Assembly (NCBI RefSeq): GCF_006439355.1
Contig: NZ_VFTG01000022.1
Location: 24,163 to 88,162 of the forward strand
Reading direction: 5' to 3'
Origin: Mesorhizobium sp. B4-1-3
GTDB lineage: Bacteria > Pseudomonadota > Alphaproteobacteria > Rhizobiales > Rhizobiaceae
DNA length: 64,000 nucleotides
Shown here one piece after another: positions 25,375 through 34,249 of the stretch. The notes beneath the pieces were generated by a model. It saw nothing but the letters and a program-made list of their open reading frames with translations, did not search any database and was not told the DNA's origin. Numbering within the stretch: position 1 is the stretch's first letter; every line of letters begins with the position of its first letter. The position numbers and the translations under genes are program-made.

Positions 25375-25929
25375 TCAGAATCGTATGCCTGGGCCTGCAG
25401 GCAACGCGTGGCCAGGCGGCGCCGGAACGGTCTCACGAATGACGCGTCGCGCGCGCAGCAATTGGCGATAGCCGCGCTCGACCATGTTCAGGCCGTCGCG
25501 CACCAAGCGATGGGTCTGATATCGAAAAGCCGAGTCGTGCCAGTCGGCGGCGCTGACCAGTCGCCGACCGAACAAGGCGGTTGCAACTTCAAAATGGGAG
25601 GCCTGCTCTTCCCGGCCATCGAGGCATCGCAGCATGTGGCCGAGGCGCCGGCGCTGGGCCGAGGTCAAACGGGCGTCGGGAAGGTGCTGCCTGTGGATCG
25701 AGCGAATGAACCGCTCGATGGCTTGCAGCCGGTCGTGCGCCATGTCGTCGAGCGGGATGATAGCGGCAAGCGCTTCGCCCGGCTTCGTGTCGCCAAAGAC
25801 CGCCACTTGCATGCCGCCCGGCGACGAACGCATGTGAAGTCCGACCCCATCACGCCGACCCGCGGCCAGGGGGACGCCGGAGACGCTGCTCCCCGTTCGC
25901 AGTTCGGGCGGAACCTCGACAACGTTCAC
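25375..25929 (-). CDS. DUF2285 protein, C-terminal half of an FseA-like activator
   Basis: 184 residues from the first in-frame GTG (25929). LAAIIPLDDMAHDRLQAIERF, LTSAQRRRLGHMLRCLDGRE, FEVATALFGRRLVSAADWHD and YQTHRLVRDGLNMVERGYR are the DUF2285 signature. In Mesorhizobium symbiosis islands a DUF2285 protein is fused by programmed +1 frameshift to the preceding small ORF to give FseA, which activates the excisionase gene rdfS. Here the frame is open upstream of the GTG as far as a TAG at about 25954 (…EQPVY-TAG-APQINPAVV), where a Trp codon (TGG) is expected. The locus is therefore probably inactive unless the DUF2285 part is translated alone. Confidence 0.65.
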   Translation of the reverse strand: MNVVEVPPELRTGSSVSGVPLAAGRRDGVGLHMRSSPGGMQVAVFGDTKPGEALAAIIPLDDMAHDRLQAIERFIRSIHRQHLPDARLTSAQRRRLGHMLRCLDGREEQASHFEVATALFGRRLVSAADWHDSAFRYQTHRLVRDGLNMVERGYRQLLRARRVIRETVPAPPGHALPAGPGIRF

Positions 25930-25984
25930 GACCGCGGGGTTAATCTGAGGCGCCTAATAGACGGGCTGCTCGACAGCCGACTGG

Positions 25985-26179
25985 TCAGGCCGGGCAGCGA
26001 AACTGCAAACCCCAACGCTTGCGGAGTGCGCGCATCGCCTTAGCCGAGCGGGAGGTTGCGAAGTCCCGCTGATACAGGGGATTGCGTCGCAGGAATTCCC
26101 ACGCAATCTCATCGGCGGCGGCGCCTTTGACGAATGCATATGCCTGTGGGTCACGCCACTGCGATGTATCCGGCTTCAT
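25985..26179 (-). CDS. DUF6499 protein, N-terminal half of an FseA-like activator
   Basis: 64 residues from ATG 26179 (AAGGGAAGGA upstream). SQWRDPQAYAFVKGAAADEI, AWEFLRRNPLYQRDFA and RKRWGLQFRCPA are the DUF6499 pattern. It ends GCC TGA C; a +1 shift at that point gives DQSAVEQPVY and heads toward the DUF2285 frame. This is the gene order and frame relation of msi172/msi171 of ICEMlSymR7A. The later TAG breaks the fusion. Confidence 0.65.
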   Translation of the reverse strand: MKPDTSQWRDPQAYAFVKGAAADEIAWEFLRRNPLYQRDFATSRSAKAMRALRKRWGLQFRCPA

Positions 26180-26307
26180 TCGATCCTTCCCTTCTCAAGG
26201 ATTTGATAGGGAGATGCGGCGTTAAGCGAAATCCTTGGATTCCGTCATTGACGAATGGACGAGGAGAGAACCCGGGCCCGGCGCTCAGGCCGGTGCGCTA
26301 GCAAGGT

Positions 26308-26610
26308 CTATTGGCTTGCGCCTTGCAGTATATTGAATGTGTTCGTCCAGCTGCGATAGGCCTCGTCATCACCTTGACCCCACGCGCTGAAGGCGCGCCA
26401 GGCCGCAAGAGACGAGGCGGGCTGATCGAGCAGCGAGCCGATGTTGGGATGGAGCCAAGATGGTTTGGCCCGTGCGGCGAACGTCGCACGGCAGACGATC
26501 GCTGATTTCGAACGCGGGGCGCGGATTCCGATCGCGAACAGTACATTGGCGATTGTGAACGCGCTCGACAAAAGTACTGCCCGATAATGGATTCTGTTGC
26601 GAAAGAGCAA
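26308..26610 (-). CDS. Doubtful hypothetical protein in integrative-element debris
   Basis: 100 residues; the segment DQPASSLAAWRAFSAWGQGD and EAYRSWTNTFNILQG looks protein-like, with a hydrophobic N-terminus (AVLLSSAFTIANVLFAIGI). Not recognised. It lies between decayed DUF736 and DUF6499 genes and may itself be a remnant. Confidence 0.3.
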   Translation of the reverse strand: MLFRNRIHYRAVLLSSAFTIANVLFAIGIRAPRSKSAIVCRATFAARAKPSWLHPNIGSLLDQPASSLAAWRAFSAWGQGDDEAYRSWTNTFNILQGASQ

Positions 26611-26688
26611 TTGATCGCGGCTTCACCGCTGAAGCTGGTGCCAGACGCCGAAGCCCGTCCGACCGAAGCCGAACGGGCTTGCTAGCTC

Positions 26689-27015
26689 TTACTCGCCGTT
26701 GCGGCGGTTGGGCGGGACCAGATGAGGCTGTGGCCCTCGCCTTCCTCGTCGGCGAAAAGAGTTGGCGTAGATCGGAGCAGTGAAGCTCGGGTCCAGCTTG
26801 ACCCCGAGATAGTCACGGCCCTCCTCGTTGGAGCGCTTGGACCAGGCGGCGCCGATCTCGGCCTTGCCGACCACCAAGCGGTGGCTTGGCGCGTTCTGAC
26901 CGCTGGCTCGCGGATCGGGGACGATGCGCACGCCCTTGGACTGGACGCTGAGGCGATCAGTCTGCGGACGAGGACGTGGGCAAGGAACGTCTTCGAAGGC
27001 GTCGAGTAGGGTCAA
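26689..27015 (-). pseudogene. DUF736 protein remnant, copy 1
   Basis: The middle (LSVQSKGVRIVP, ASGQNAPSHRLVVGKAEIGA, AWSKRSNEEGRDYLGVKLD, SFTAPIYAN) is a clear DUF736 protein. The first 20 residues (expected MATIGTFKK...) are replaced by unrelated sequence. Near the end an extra base (AAAAGAG against AAGAG in copy 2) and a missing G scramble the C-terminus into FRRRGRRGPQPHL. DUF736 genes belong to conjugative plasmids and integrative elements of rhizobia. A closely similar copy is at 42379-42704. Confidence 0.7.
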
Positions 27016-27021
27016 GCGCCG

Positions 27022-27046
27022 GGAACTCGCGCTGCCGTACGGCGTT
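27022..27046 (+). promoter_or_regulatory. EcfG (RpoE2-type) promoter for the kaiC operon
   Basis: GGAAC at 27022-27026 and CGTT at 27043-27046 with a 16-base spacer, an exact consensus match, 64 bases upstream of the KaiC-like start codon. Confidence 0.7.
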
Positions 27047-27109
27047 GTCTCGGTTCAGCGAGCGAGCCAGCATTGTCCGCCGTTTTACTTGACTTGAGGG
27101 GAAGAAGAC

Positions 27110-28654
27110 ATGACCGACGATCACAAGGGGAGCGCCAGAGCAGTAAGCGGCAATGGCCAGATTGAAGATTTGGGAGAAACTCGAGTCTCTACGGGCAGTG
27201 AAGGGTTGGATGATATCTTAGGTGGGGGGTTTGACCCCGACCGGATGTATCTTTACGAGGGCCGCCCCGGCACCGGCAAAACCACGATCGCGCTTCAATT
27301 TCTACTCGAGGGCGTACGCCTCGGCGAACGCGTCCTCTACATAACGCTGTCTGAAAGCCAACGTGAGCTGGCATTGGTGGCCAAGCGGCACGGTTGGACC
27401 CTTGATGGGATCGACATTTTCGAGTTGGTCCCTCCGGAGACATCGCTCGATCCCAGCCGTGAGCTGACAATCCTGCACCCCGCCGAAGTCGAACTCAGCG
27501 AAACGACAAACCTGGTATTTGACAAGGTTGCCGCCCTTGATCCTACGCGTGTGGTGTTCGACAGCTTGTCGGAGCTACGTCTGCTCGCTCAGAACTCGCT
27601 GAGGTATCGGCGGCAAGTTCTTGCACTCAAACATTTTTTCGCCGCACGTCGCTGCACGGTCGTTCTACTGGACGACCTTTCGTCAGCGGATACGGATCTG
27701 CAATTGCACTCGATATGCCACGGGGTGGTCAACCTGGAGCAACTGGCGCTGGACTACGGTGCGGAACGGCGTCGGATTCGAGTCATCAAGATGCGAGGCA
27801 TCCGGTTCCGTGGCGGGTATCACGATTTTACGATTGCAAAGGGCGGGCTCAAAATCTTCCCGCGACTGATAGCTGCTGAGCATCATAGGGAGTTTGTGGT
27901 CGAACCCGCATCAACTGGGAACCGCGAACTCGACAAATTGCTCGGAGGTGGGATCGAGCGGGGAACCAACGCTTTGTTGATCGGCTCCGCCGGCGTCGGG
28001 AAATCCTCCCTGGCCTTGACCGTTGCCCTGGCTGCGACTCAACGAAGCGAGCACGCCGTGTATTTCGCTTTCGACGAGGGTCGCGGCACGATTGAGGCGC
28101 GCGCGCAGACATTGGGCATGCGGCTGGATCAGGCGCTGGCCAATGGAACCATGAGATTGCAGCAGATCGACCCCGCTGAACTTTCTCCAGGCGAATTCGC
28201 CGCCGGCGTGCGCGCAAGTGTCGAGCAAGACAAAGCCAAAGTCGTCGTTATCGACAGCCTCAATGGCTATTTGAACGCGATGCCCGACGAACGCTTCTTG
28301 ATCCTGCAGATGCATGAATTACTGACCTACCTCGGACAGCAGGGCGTAACCACTATCCTCATTCTCGCGCAGCATGGCCTGGTTGGACCGATGGATACTC
28401 CTCTGGACATCAGCTATCTGAGCGATGCAGTCCTTATGCTGCGCTATTTTGAGTTCGGTGGTTCGGTTCGGCGCGCGCTTTCGGTCGTCAAGAAACGCAG
28501 CGGTAATCACGAGCATACGATCCGGGAATTCCAACTTACGCCAAATGGCATTGCACTTGGCCCGCCGCTTACGCAGTTCTCAGGGATCTTCTCGGGCACA
28601 CCGATCTATCGCGGCGACGAAGAATTGCCAACGGTGCGCGGTGCCAACTATTAA
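27110..28654 (+). CDS. kaiC: KaiC-like double RecA-domain ATPase
   Basis: 514 residues with two KaiC domains. Domain 1 (about 20-265) begins RVSTGSEGLDDILGGGFDPD, with Walker A GRPGTGKTT at 51-59. Domain 2 (about 268-500) begins STGNRELDKLLGGGIERGTN, with Walker A GSAGVGKSS near 292-300 and Walker B VVVIDSLNGYL. Outside cyanobacteria such proteins lack KaiA and oscillate weakly or not at all; several rhizobial ones are tied to stress adaptation. Here no kaiB is adjacent. The gene overlaps a histidine kinase gene, and an EcfG promoter lies upstream, so a signalling ATPase in the general stress response is the best reading. Confidence 0.9.
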   Translation: MTDDHKGSARAVSGNGQIEDLGETRVSTGSEGLDDILGGGFDPDRMYLYEGRPGTGKTTIALQFLLEGVRLGERVLYITLSESQRELALVAKRHGWTLDGIDIFELVPPETSLDPSRELTILHPAEVELSETTNLVFDKVAALDPTRVVFDSLSELRLLAQNSLRYRRQVLALKHFFAARRCTVVLLDDLSSADTDLQLHSICHGVVNLEQLALDYGAERRRIRVIKMRGIRFRGGYHDFTIAKGGLKIFPRLIAAEHHREFVVEPASTGNRELDKLLGGGIERGTNALLIGSAGVGKSSLALTVALAATQRSEHAVYFAFDEGRGTIEARAQTLGMRLDQALANGTMRLQQIDPAELSPGEFAAGVRASVEQDKAKVVVIDSLNGYLNAMPDERFLILQMHELLTYLGQQGVTTILILAQHGLVGPMDTPLDISYLSDAVLMLRYFEFGGSVRRALSVVKKRSGNHEHTIREFQLTPNGIALGPPLTQFSGIFSGTPIYRGDEELPTVRGANY

Positions 28655-30116
28655 GCCTGAAATAGAGGCCAGCGCGGTTCTTGTCCTCGCCCCGATCGGC
28701 CGAGATGGGCCAGCGGCCGTGGAGATTTTGTCGCGCATCGGGATCGCGGCAGTCGTGTGTGCCGACTATGAAACATTGGTCGAACGGTTGGGCCCGCGAT
28801 GCCTTGCCGTGATCGCTGCCGAAGAAGGTCTGTATGGACGCGACCTGGAAGACTTGATCCGCTGGTCAAAGAATCAGCCGGTCTGGTCTGACCTTCCTTT
28901 CATTATTCTCACAAGTCATCTGCCACAAAAAAGAATAACGGCTTGGCGAGCCGAGCTTGTTTCGTCGCTCGGAAACGTCACGCTGCTGGAACGGCCGGTG
29001 GAGTCGATCACGCTTACGAGTTCGACGCGGGCAGCGCTGCGCGCCCGCCAGCGCCAATACGAGCTCAGAGGATTGCTGAGCGACCTGGAGCACGGAAACG
29101 AGCGCTTCCGCCTGATCGTCGAGAACGCCAGAGACTATGCGATCATTCTCAGTGACCCCGACGATCTCATCATCGACTGGTTGCCCGGCGCCGCCGCCAT
29201 TTTCGGCTGGAGCGCGGAGGAAATGCTTGGAAAGCCCACCTCCTCGATCTTCACCCCTGAAGATCAGGCAAACGGTGTCCCCGAACAAGAACTCAGCCGG
29301 GCGCGCTCCGAGGGTGTCGCTCCAAATATCCGATGGCACACAACAAAGGATGGAGGTCGGGTTTTCCTTGACGGCCAGACCGTGGCACTTCGCAACGATG
29401 ACGGAACAATTCGCGGCTTCATGAAGATTGGCAAGGACGTAACCGAACGCAAGCGCAACGAAGAGCGCCAGGCTGTCCTTGCGGCTGAGTTACAGCATCG
29501 GGTTCGCAACGTTCTGGCAATGGTCGCTTCGCTCGTAAAAAGAGGCGATGCGGCGGGCACGACCCGGGAGTTTCGTGAACGGCTGAGCGGCCGGATTGCC
29601 GCCATGGCGCGCACGCAGACTCTGCTTACACGCGGAGCCGGAGAAGGTGTCGAATTGGAGGATATCGTGCGTGACGAACTCCTGGCGCAAGCCGCCGATC
29701 CGTCCCGGGTTTCAGTCGCAGGGGCTCGAATCACCCTTATGCCAAAGGCAGCTGAAGTTCTGACCTTGGCAATTCACGAATTGACCACAAACGCTGCCAA
29801 GTATGGCGCCATTGGGGCTCCGCAGGGCAAAGTCAACGTCCATTGGGCGCGCAAGCAGCGGGAAGGTCGGGATTGGCTGGAGTTGGAGTGGCAGGAGAGC
29901 GGCGTTGCAATTTCGTCGTCGGGAGCGGTGCGTAAAGGATTCGGCACCGAGTTGATCACCCGACGCGTACCATTCGAGCTAAAGGGTGTTGGCGAGATGC
30001 AGCTTACCGATGCCGGCCTTCTGTGCCGCATTTCCTTTCCTCTGCAGCCAAGCGAAAGCGTACTGCAGACCGACGTGCCGGCGGAGCGCGGTGACGAGAA
30101 CGGGACAATGTCATGA
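28641..30116 (+). CDS. HWE-family sensor histidine kinase with receiver-like and PAS domains
   Basis: 491 residues from GTG 28641, which overlaps the kaiC end by 14 bases; upstream starts would lie deep inside kaiC. Residues 10-125 form a receiver-like fold without a clear phospho-Asp. PAS runs about 150-265 (FRLIVENARDYAIILSDPDD, IIDWLPGAAAIFGWSAEEML). The phosphoacceptor box is ELQHRVRNVLAMVASLV with His286, and the N-box is HELTTNAAKYGA with Asn384. The HRVRN form of the H-box and the short ATPase domain are those of the HWE/HisKA_2 group, which in alphaproteobacteria often feed PhyR. No membrane segment, so cytosolic sensing. Confidence 0.88.
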   Translation: MPTIKPEIEASAVLVLAPIGRDGPAAVEILSRIGIAAVVCADYETLVERLGPRCLAVIAAEEGLYGRDLEDLIRWSKNQPVWSDLPFIILTSHLPQKRITAWRAELVSSLGNVTLLERPVESITLTSSTRAALRARQRQYELRGLLSDLEHGNERFRLIVENARDYAIILSDPDDLIIDWLPGAAAIFGWSAEEMLGKPTSSIFTPEDQANGVPEQELSRARSEGVAPNIRWHTTKDGGRVFLDGQTVALRNDDGTIRGFMKIGKDVTERKRNEERQAVLAAELQHRVRNVLAMVASLVKRGDAAGTTREFRERLSGRIAAMARTQTLLTRGAGEGVELEDIVRDELLAQAADPSRVSVAGARITLMPKAAEVLTLAIHELTTNAAKYGAIGAPQGKVNVHWARKQREGRDWLELEWQESGVAISSSGAVRKGFGTELITRRVPFELKGVGEMQLTDAGLLCRISFPLQPSESVLQTDVPAERGDENGTMS

Positions 30117-30478
30117 GTTTCCATCTGCGCGGCCGAGCAGTGTTGGTCGTCGAGGACGACTTCTACCTTGCCGACGACACCCAACAGATGCTCAAGGACG
30201 CCGGCGCCGAGGTCCTGGGTCCTTTCAGCGCAGCCGAGGAGGCTCTTTCGCTGCTACATCATCAACATGCAGACTGTGCCGTGGTGGACGTTAACCTCGG
30301 CGCCGGGCCCAGCTTTGTGCTAGCCTCCGCTCTCCGGGCACGGGGAATACCTTTTGTATTTGTCACCGGCTACGACGCCGACATCATTCCGGCTGAGTTC
30401 ACGGGCGTGCCGTGCCTGCAAAAGCCGGTAGATCCCACCAAACTGCTTGTTGCCCTTGAATCTCTGGAACGCAACTAG
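30113..30478 (+). CDS. Single-domain response regulator
   Basis: 121 residues, receiver only: acidic pair in AVLVVEDDFYLADDT, phosphoacceptor Asp59 in CAVVDVNLGAGPS, Thr in FVFVTGYDAD and Lys in CLQKPVDP. It overlaps the kinase stop by four bases (ATGA). Partner of the HWE kinase; without an output domain it acts as a phosphate shuttle or sink, or by protein contact. It closes the three-gene operon. Confidence 0.9.
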   Translation: MSFHLRGRAVLVVEDDFYLADDTQQMLKDAGAEVLGPFSAAEEALSLLHHQHADCAVVDVNLGAGPSFVLASALRARGIPFVFVTGYDADIIPAEFTGVPCLQKPVDPTKLLVALESLERN

Positions 30479-30695
30479 CGTTCGGGCTCTCCCTACAGCC
30501 TTGATCGAAAATGGCCGCGTAGGCGGGAGCCAAACTGGATTATTGCCTGCTTGGCTTCTCTGAACTGCCAAGCTAATTTGGCGAACGATTTTTGAACAGC
30601 TCTTGTCCTGGCACCCAGTTGCTGGACGGGGCTTTTTATGAGCCGCGAATCGTGCTGCCGCTGGTCGGAGTGCGCTCCGCAGGAATATCCCTTCG

Positions 30696-31567
30696 TCAGC
30701 CGGCGAAGCGCGGCTCCGGCACGCCGCGCACGCCGACATCGAGCGCCAGCAACGAGCCGGCCATCGGCTGAGCCCGCAGATCGGCCTCGCTGGAATCCCA
30801 AATGGCGGAAGTCACATAGAGCGTCGCAAGGTCCGGGCCGCCGAACATGCAGCTCGATGGACGTTGCACCGGCAGTTCGACGACCCAGTCTATCGAGCCG
30901 TCCGGCGCATAACGTATCAGGCGCCAGCCGTCCCATTGCGCGTTCCACAGATAGCCATGTTCGTCGATCGTCGAGCCGTCAGGCGTTCCGGGCTGATCGG
31001 CGGTCGAAGCGAAGAGCCGGCGATTGGCGATCATGCCGGCGTCGTGATCGTAGTCGTAGGCGTAGATCGCGTTATCCGGCGTATCGGCGAAATAGAAAAT
31101 GCTGTGTCGAGGCTCCAGACCAACGAATTGGAGATGCAAATTCCACCCGCCAGGCGCGTCACCTGCAAGTCGGGATCGAGCCGATAAAGCGACGCGCTGT
31201 GGTCCTTGAGATTGTCGTCCATCGTGCCGGCCCAGAACCGGCCCTTGCGGTCGCATTTGCCGTCGTTGAAGCGGTTGGTGGGGATGTGCGCTTCGGGCCT
31301 GGCGATCCAATCGATCTTTTCGGTAGCCGGATCGAAGAAAGCCAGTCCGCTTTCGAAGGCACAGACCAGCCCGCCTCTTTCGCGCAGCGCGTAAGAGCCA
31401 ATGCGCTCGGGGAGGTGCCACTCGCGAATCTGACCGGTGGCGTGGTCGAAGCGGCGCAGCCGCTTGCTCTCTATGTCGACCCAATAGAGCGCCTGCTCGG
31501 CCACATCCCAGACCGGAACCTCTCCAAGTCTGTCGCGCGAGCGGAAGACTTCCGTGACGCTGCTCAC
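30696..31567 (-). pseudogene. SMP-30/gluconolactonase family sugar lactonase, frameshifted
   Basis: From GTG 31567 (GTGA overlap with the epimerase stop) the first part is normal: RLGEVPVWDVAEQALYWVDI, TNRFNDGKCDRKGRFWAGTM and GGICISNSLVWS. One missing base near 31113 breaks the frame. The remainder (HSIFYFADTPDNAIYAYDYD, TPDGSTIDEHGYLWNAQWDG, PSSCMFGGPDLATLYVTSA) reads in the next frame to 30696. Restored, it is a full six-bladed propeller with Glu, Asn and Asp metal ligands, and would open the aldonolactone made by the SDR dehydrogenase. If the break is real, another lactonase or spontaneous opening is needed. Confidence 0.8.
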
Positions 31568-32463
31568 CCCGCATCCTCTGTCGCACCACACAAAAATGCC
31601 ATGGAAATCTCGGCCCCCTGCCCCGGCGCTAAAACCGTCAGGCCACCCAGTTCCGGCAGGTTGTGGCCGTTGGCCGAGTGGCTCATCGGCTCCAAGCAGA
31701 AGAAGTCCCCGCGGTAAGTTGGATCGAATTGTGTGTCGGAGACGAAAAGGAAATAGCGCGAAAGCGCCGGCGCGGTTTCGATGCTGAGCCGCATGCCTTG
31801 TTCAGGCCAGACGATAGACGCCGTGCCGTCCCAACCCTCAAAACCGTTGTTGATCCATTGCCGTGGCAGCGCTTTGGCTTGGCTGAAATCCAGGTTCTCG
31901 GGAATGGCGATGCGGGCGTCCGGGAGCCAGCCGGCCTTCTCCGTCCAATAAGCGACGGCCGGCGCTTGGAGGGTTGTTGCCGGCGTCAGCGGGAAAAAGG
32001 GATGCCAGCCGAGCCCGAACGGCATCGGCCGCTCGCCGAGATTCGTCACGCCAAGGGTCGCCCAGAAGCTCACCCCTTCGCATTTGAAGCGTTGCGTGGC
32101 GCGATAGCGATAAGGTTCTCCCAGAAATTCGAACGACAGCGATGCCTCGGCGTCGCAGCGATCCTCGACGGTCCAGTCGCCAAGCCAGCCATCGCCGTGC
32201 AGGTAGTGCTTGTCCCAGGCTGTGTTGGGCTTCAGACAATACTCGGTCCGATCGAAAAGGAAGCGATTGCCTTCGACCCTGTTGCCGAACGGGACGAGCG
32301 GAAAACAACCGGCCTTCAGCGGATCGCGGACCGAACCTTCGGGCGGCGGGCGCAGCAGCGGCCGCCAGCCATCCCCACGCTTGGCGTCAAGTCGCCAGAC
32401 CAACCCGCCTTGCGTTGAGAGCACGCAGCGAAGTCGGTCGCCGGCGATCTCGATATCGGCCAT
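31564..32463 (-). CDS. Aldose 1-epimerase (galactose mutarotase family)
   Basis: 299 residues. FPLVPFGNRVEGNRFLF, LHGDGWLGDWTVED with the catalytic His, MPFGLGWHPFFPLTP with the second His, and the late acidic SRYFLFVSDTQFDPTY and FFCLEPMSHSANGH (Glu base) match GalM-like enzymes. It converts alpha and beta anomers, supplying the form used by the dehydrogenase. Two bases separate it from the permease gene, and it overlaps the lactonase start. Confidence 0.9.
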   Translation of the reverse strand: MADIEIAGDRLRCVLSTQGGLVWRLDAKRGDGWRPLLRPPPEGSVRDPLKAGCFPLVPFGNRVEGNRFLFDRTEYCLKPNTAWDKHYLHGDGWLGDWTVEDRCDAEASLSFEFLGEPYRYRATQRFKCEGVSFWATLGVTNLGERPMPFGLGWHPFFPLTPATTLQAPAVAYWTEKAGWLPDARIAIPENLDFSQAKALPRQWINNGFEGWDGTASIVWPEQGMRLSIETAPALSRYFLFVSDTQFDPTYRGDFFCLEPMSHSANGHNLPELGGLTVLAPGQGAEISMAFLCGATEDAG

Positions 32464-32465
32464 CG

Positions 32466-33320
32466 TCAGCCCTTGATGCCGGTTGCGGCGATGCCGCGCA
32501 CGAAGTGCCGCTGCAAGGCGAGGAAGAAGAGTGCCGTCGGCAGCGTCGCCACGACGGCGGAAGCCATCAGCACGCTCTGCTTCATCGACATGCCGGCGCC
32601 GCCGACCAGCGTCGCCAGGCCGACGGGAAGCGTGCGCGTCTCGTCGGAATTGGTGGCGATCAGCGGCCAGAAGAAATTGTTCCAGCTGGCGACGAAGGTG
32701 AAGATCGCAACGGTGGCCAGCCCCGGCTTGGTCAGCGGCAGGAGGATGCGCCAGAAGAAGCCGAAACGGCCGCAGCCATCCATGATGGCGGCATCCTCCA
32801 ATTCCCGCGGCACGGCCTGGAAGAACTGGGTGAGCAGGAAGACGCCGAAGGCGTTGGCCGAAGCCGGCACGGTCAGGCTGAAGATGCTGTCGACCAGGCC
32901 GTAGCTGTTCAGGCCGAGGAACAGCGGCACGAAGAGGAGTTCATAGGGCAGCAGAAAGGTCGCGAAGATCACGCCCATGATGATGCGGCGGCCGGGAAAC
33001 TGCATGCGCGCCAGCGGATAGGCGGCCAGCGCGTCGACGGCCAGGGTCAGCAGGGTCGTCAGAATACCGACGACGGCAGAATTGCGGAACCACGTCAGCA
33101 TGGGGAAGCGCTGAAACAGCGCGGCATAGGCTTCCAGCGTCGGGTGATCCGGGATCCAGGCGGGCGGATAAGCGTAGATCTCGCTTTCCGGCTTGACCGA
33201 CGTGACCAGCATCCACAGGATCGGCGCGCCCCAGAGCGCCGTCACGACGACCATCAGCAGATAGGCGAGCGTGCGCCCACCAAGCGACTTTCCCGCTCGA
33301 TTGGAGCGCCGGTCCTGCAT
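32466..33320 (-). CDS. Carbohydrate ABC transporter permease (MalG/UgpE type)
   Basis: 284 residues, six hydrophobic helices. The EAA loop reads ELEDAAIMDGCGRFGFFWRI / LLPLTKPGL, and the N-terminal WMLVTSVKPESEIYAYPP is typical of the MalG branch. It pairs with the MalF-type permease (its ATG abuts that gene's stop) and the family-1 binding protein upstream. No MalK/UgpC ATPase is encoded in the operon. Confidence 0.92.
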   Translation of the reverse strand: MQDRRSNRAGKSLGGRTLAYLLMVVVTALWGAPILWMLVTSVKPESEIYAYPPAWIPDHPTLEAYAALFQRFPMLTWFRNSAVVGILTTLLTLAVDALAAYPLARMQFPGRRIIMGVIFATFLLPYELLFVPLFLGLNSYGLVDSIFSLTVPASANAFGVFLLTQFFQAVPRELEDAAIMDGCGRFGFFWRILLPLTKPGLATVAIFTFVASWNNFFWPLIATNSDETRTLPVGLATLVGGAGMSMKQSVLMASAVVATLPTALFFLALQRHFVRGIAATGIKG

Positions 33321-34249
33321 CAGATTGCCTTCATCAGCTTCATCTGGGCCAGCGAAAAGATCAGCGTGATCAGGAGCAGCACCACGCCGGCGGCGGCGGC
33401 CGGACCCATCTCGAAATTCTGGAACGCGGTGAGATAGATATATTGCACGATTACGAAGGTGCTCGCCTCCGGCCCGCCCTGCGTCATTACATAGGCCTGG
33501 CCGAAGACGCGCCAGCCATTGATGATGGTGAGGGCGGTGACCAGCGCCATGGCCGGCCGCAGCAAAGGCAAGGTGATGTAGACGAAGCGCTGCCAGGGGC
33601 CGGCGCCGTCGAGCGTGGCGGCATCATGCAATTCCTCGGAAATGTCCTGCAGCGCGGCCAGGAAGATGATCATGTTGGTGTTGACGGTCCACCAGATGGT
33701 GGTGATGGCCAAAGCCGGCATCGACCAGTGCGGGTCCTTGAGCCAGGCGACGGGCTCGAGGCCGATGGTGGTGAGGTAATAATTGACGAGGCCGGTGCCC
33801 TTGTCGAACAGCCAGCCCCACAGGATGCCGACGGTCGAGACCATGACGACATAGGGAAGGAACACCACAGTCCTCACGAAAGCGGTGCCCTTGAGCTTCT
33901 GGTCGAGCAGTATGGCCAAAGCCAGGCCGAGCACGACCATCGGGATCGCCGTCAGGAAGACGAAGTAGAAGGTATTCTTGATCGCGGTCAAAAACAGCGG
34001 ATCGCCGAAGATCTGCCGGTAATTGTCAAGCCCGATGAATTCGGGTGCGCCGAGGATATCCCAGCGCATGAAGCTGATGCCGACGGCGGCAAGCGTGGGC
34101 AACAGCATGAAGGCGATGAACAGCGCCAGATAGGGCGACAGGAAGAGATAGGCGGCAAGCGTCATGCCACTGCGCACTGCCCCTCCCTCCTGCGCCGATG
34201 CGCGGCGGGCCCTGGAACGGCCCGCCGGCTGTGATGCCAGCGATGTCAT
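33320..34249 (-). CDS. Carbohydrate ABC transporter permease (MalF/UgpA type)
   Basis: 309 residues from ATG 34249, whose A is the last base of the binding-protein stop (TGATG). A much longer in-frame extension to 35305 is only the shadow of the binding-protein gene. AAYLFLSPYLALFIAFMLLP, NTFYFVFLTAIPMVVLGLAL and the EAA loop EELHDAATLDGAGPWQRFVY / ITLPLLRP identify a MalF-branch permease. It forms a heterodimer with the next gene product in the cytoplasmic membrane. Confidence 0.92.
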   Translation of the reverse strand: MTSLASQPAGRSRARRASAQEGGAVRSGMTLAAYLFLSPYLALFIAFMLLPTLAAVGISFMRWDILGAPEFIGLDNYRQIFGDPLFLTAIKNTFYFVFLTAIPMVVLGLALAILLDQKLKGTAFVRTVVFLPYVVMVSTVGILWGWLFDKGTGLVNYYLTTIGLEPVAWLKDPHWSMPALAITTIWWTVNTNMIIFLAALQDISEELHDAATLDGAGPWQRFVYITLPLLRPAMALVTALTIINGWRVFGQAYVMTQGGPEASTFVIVQYIYLTAFQNFEMGPAAAAGVVLLLITLIFSLAQMKLMKAI

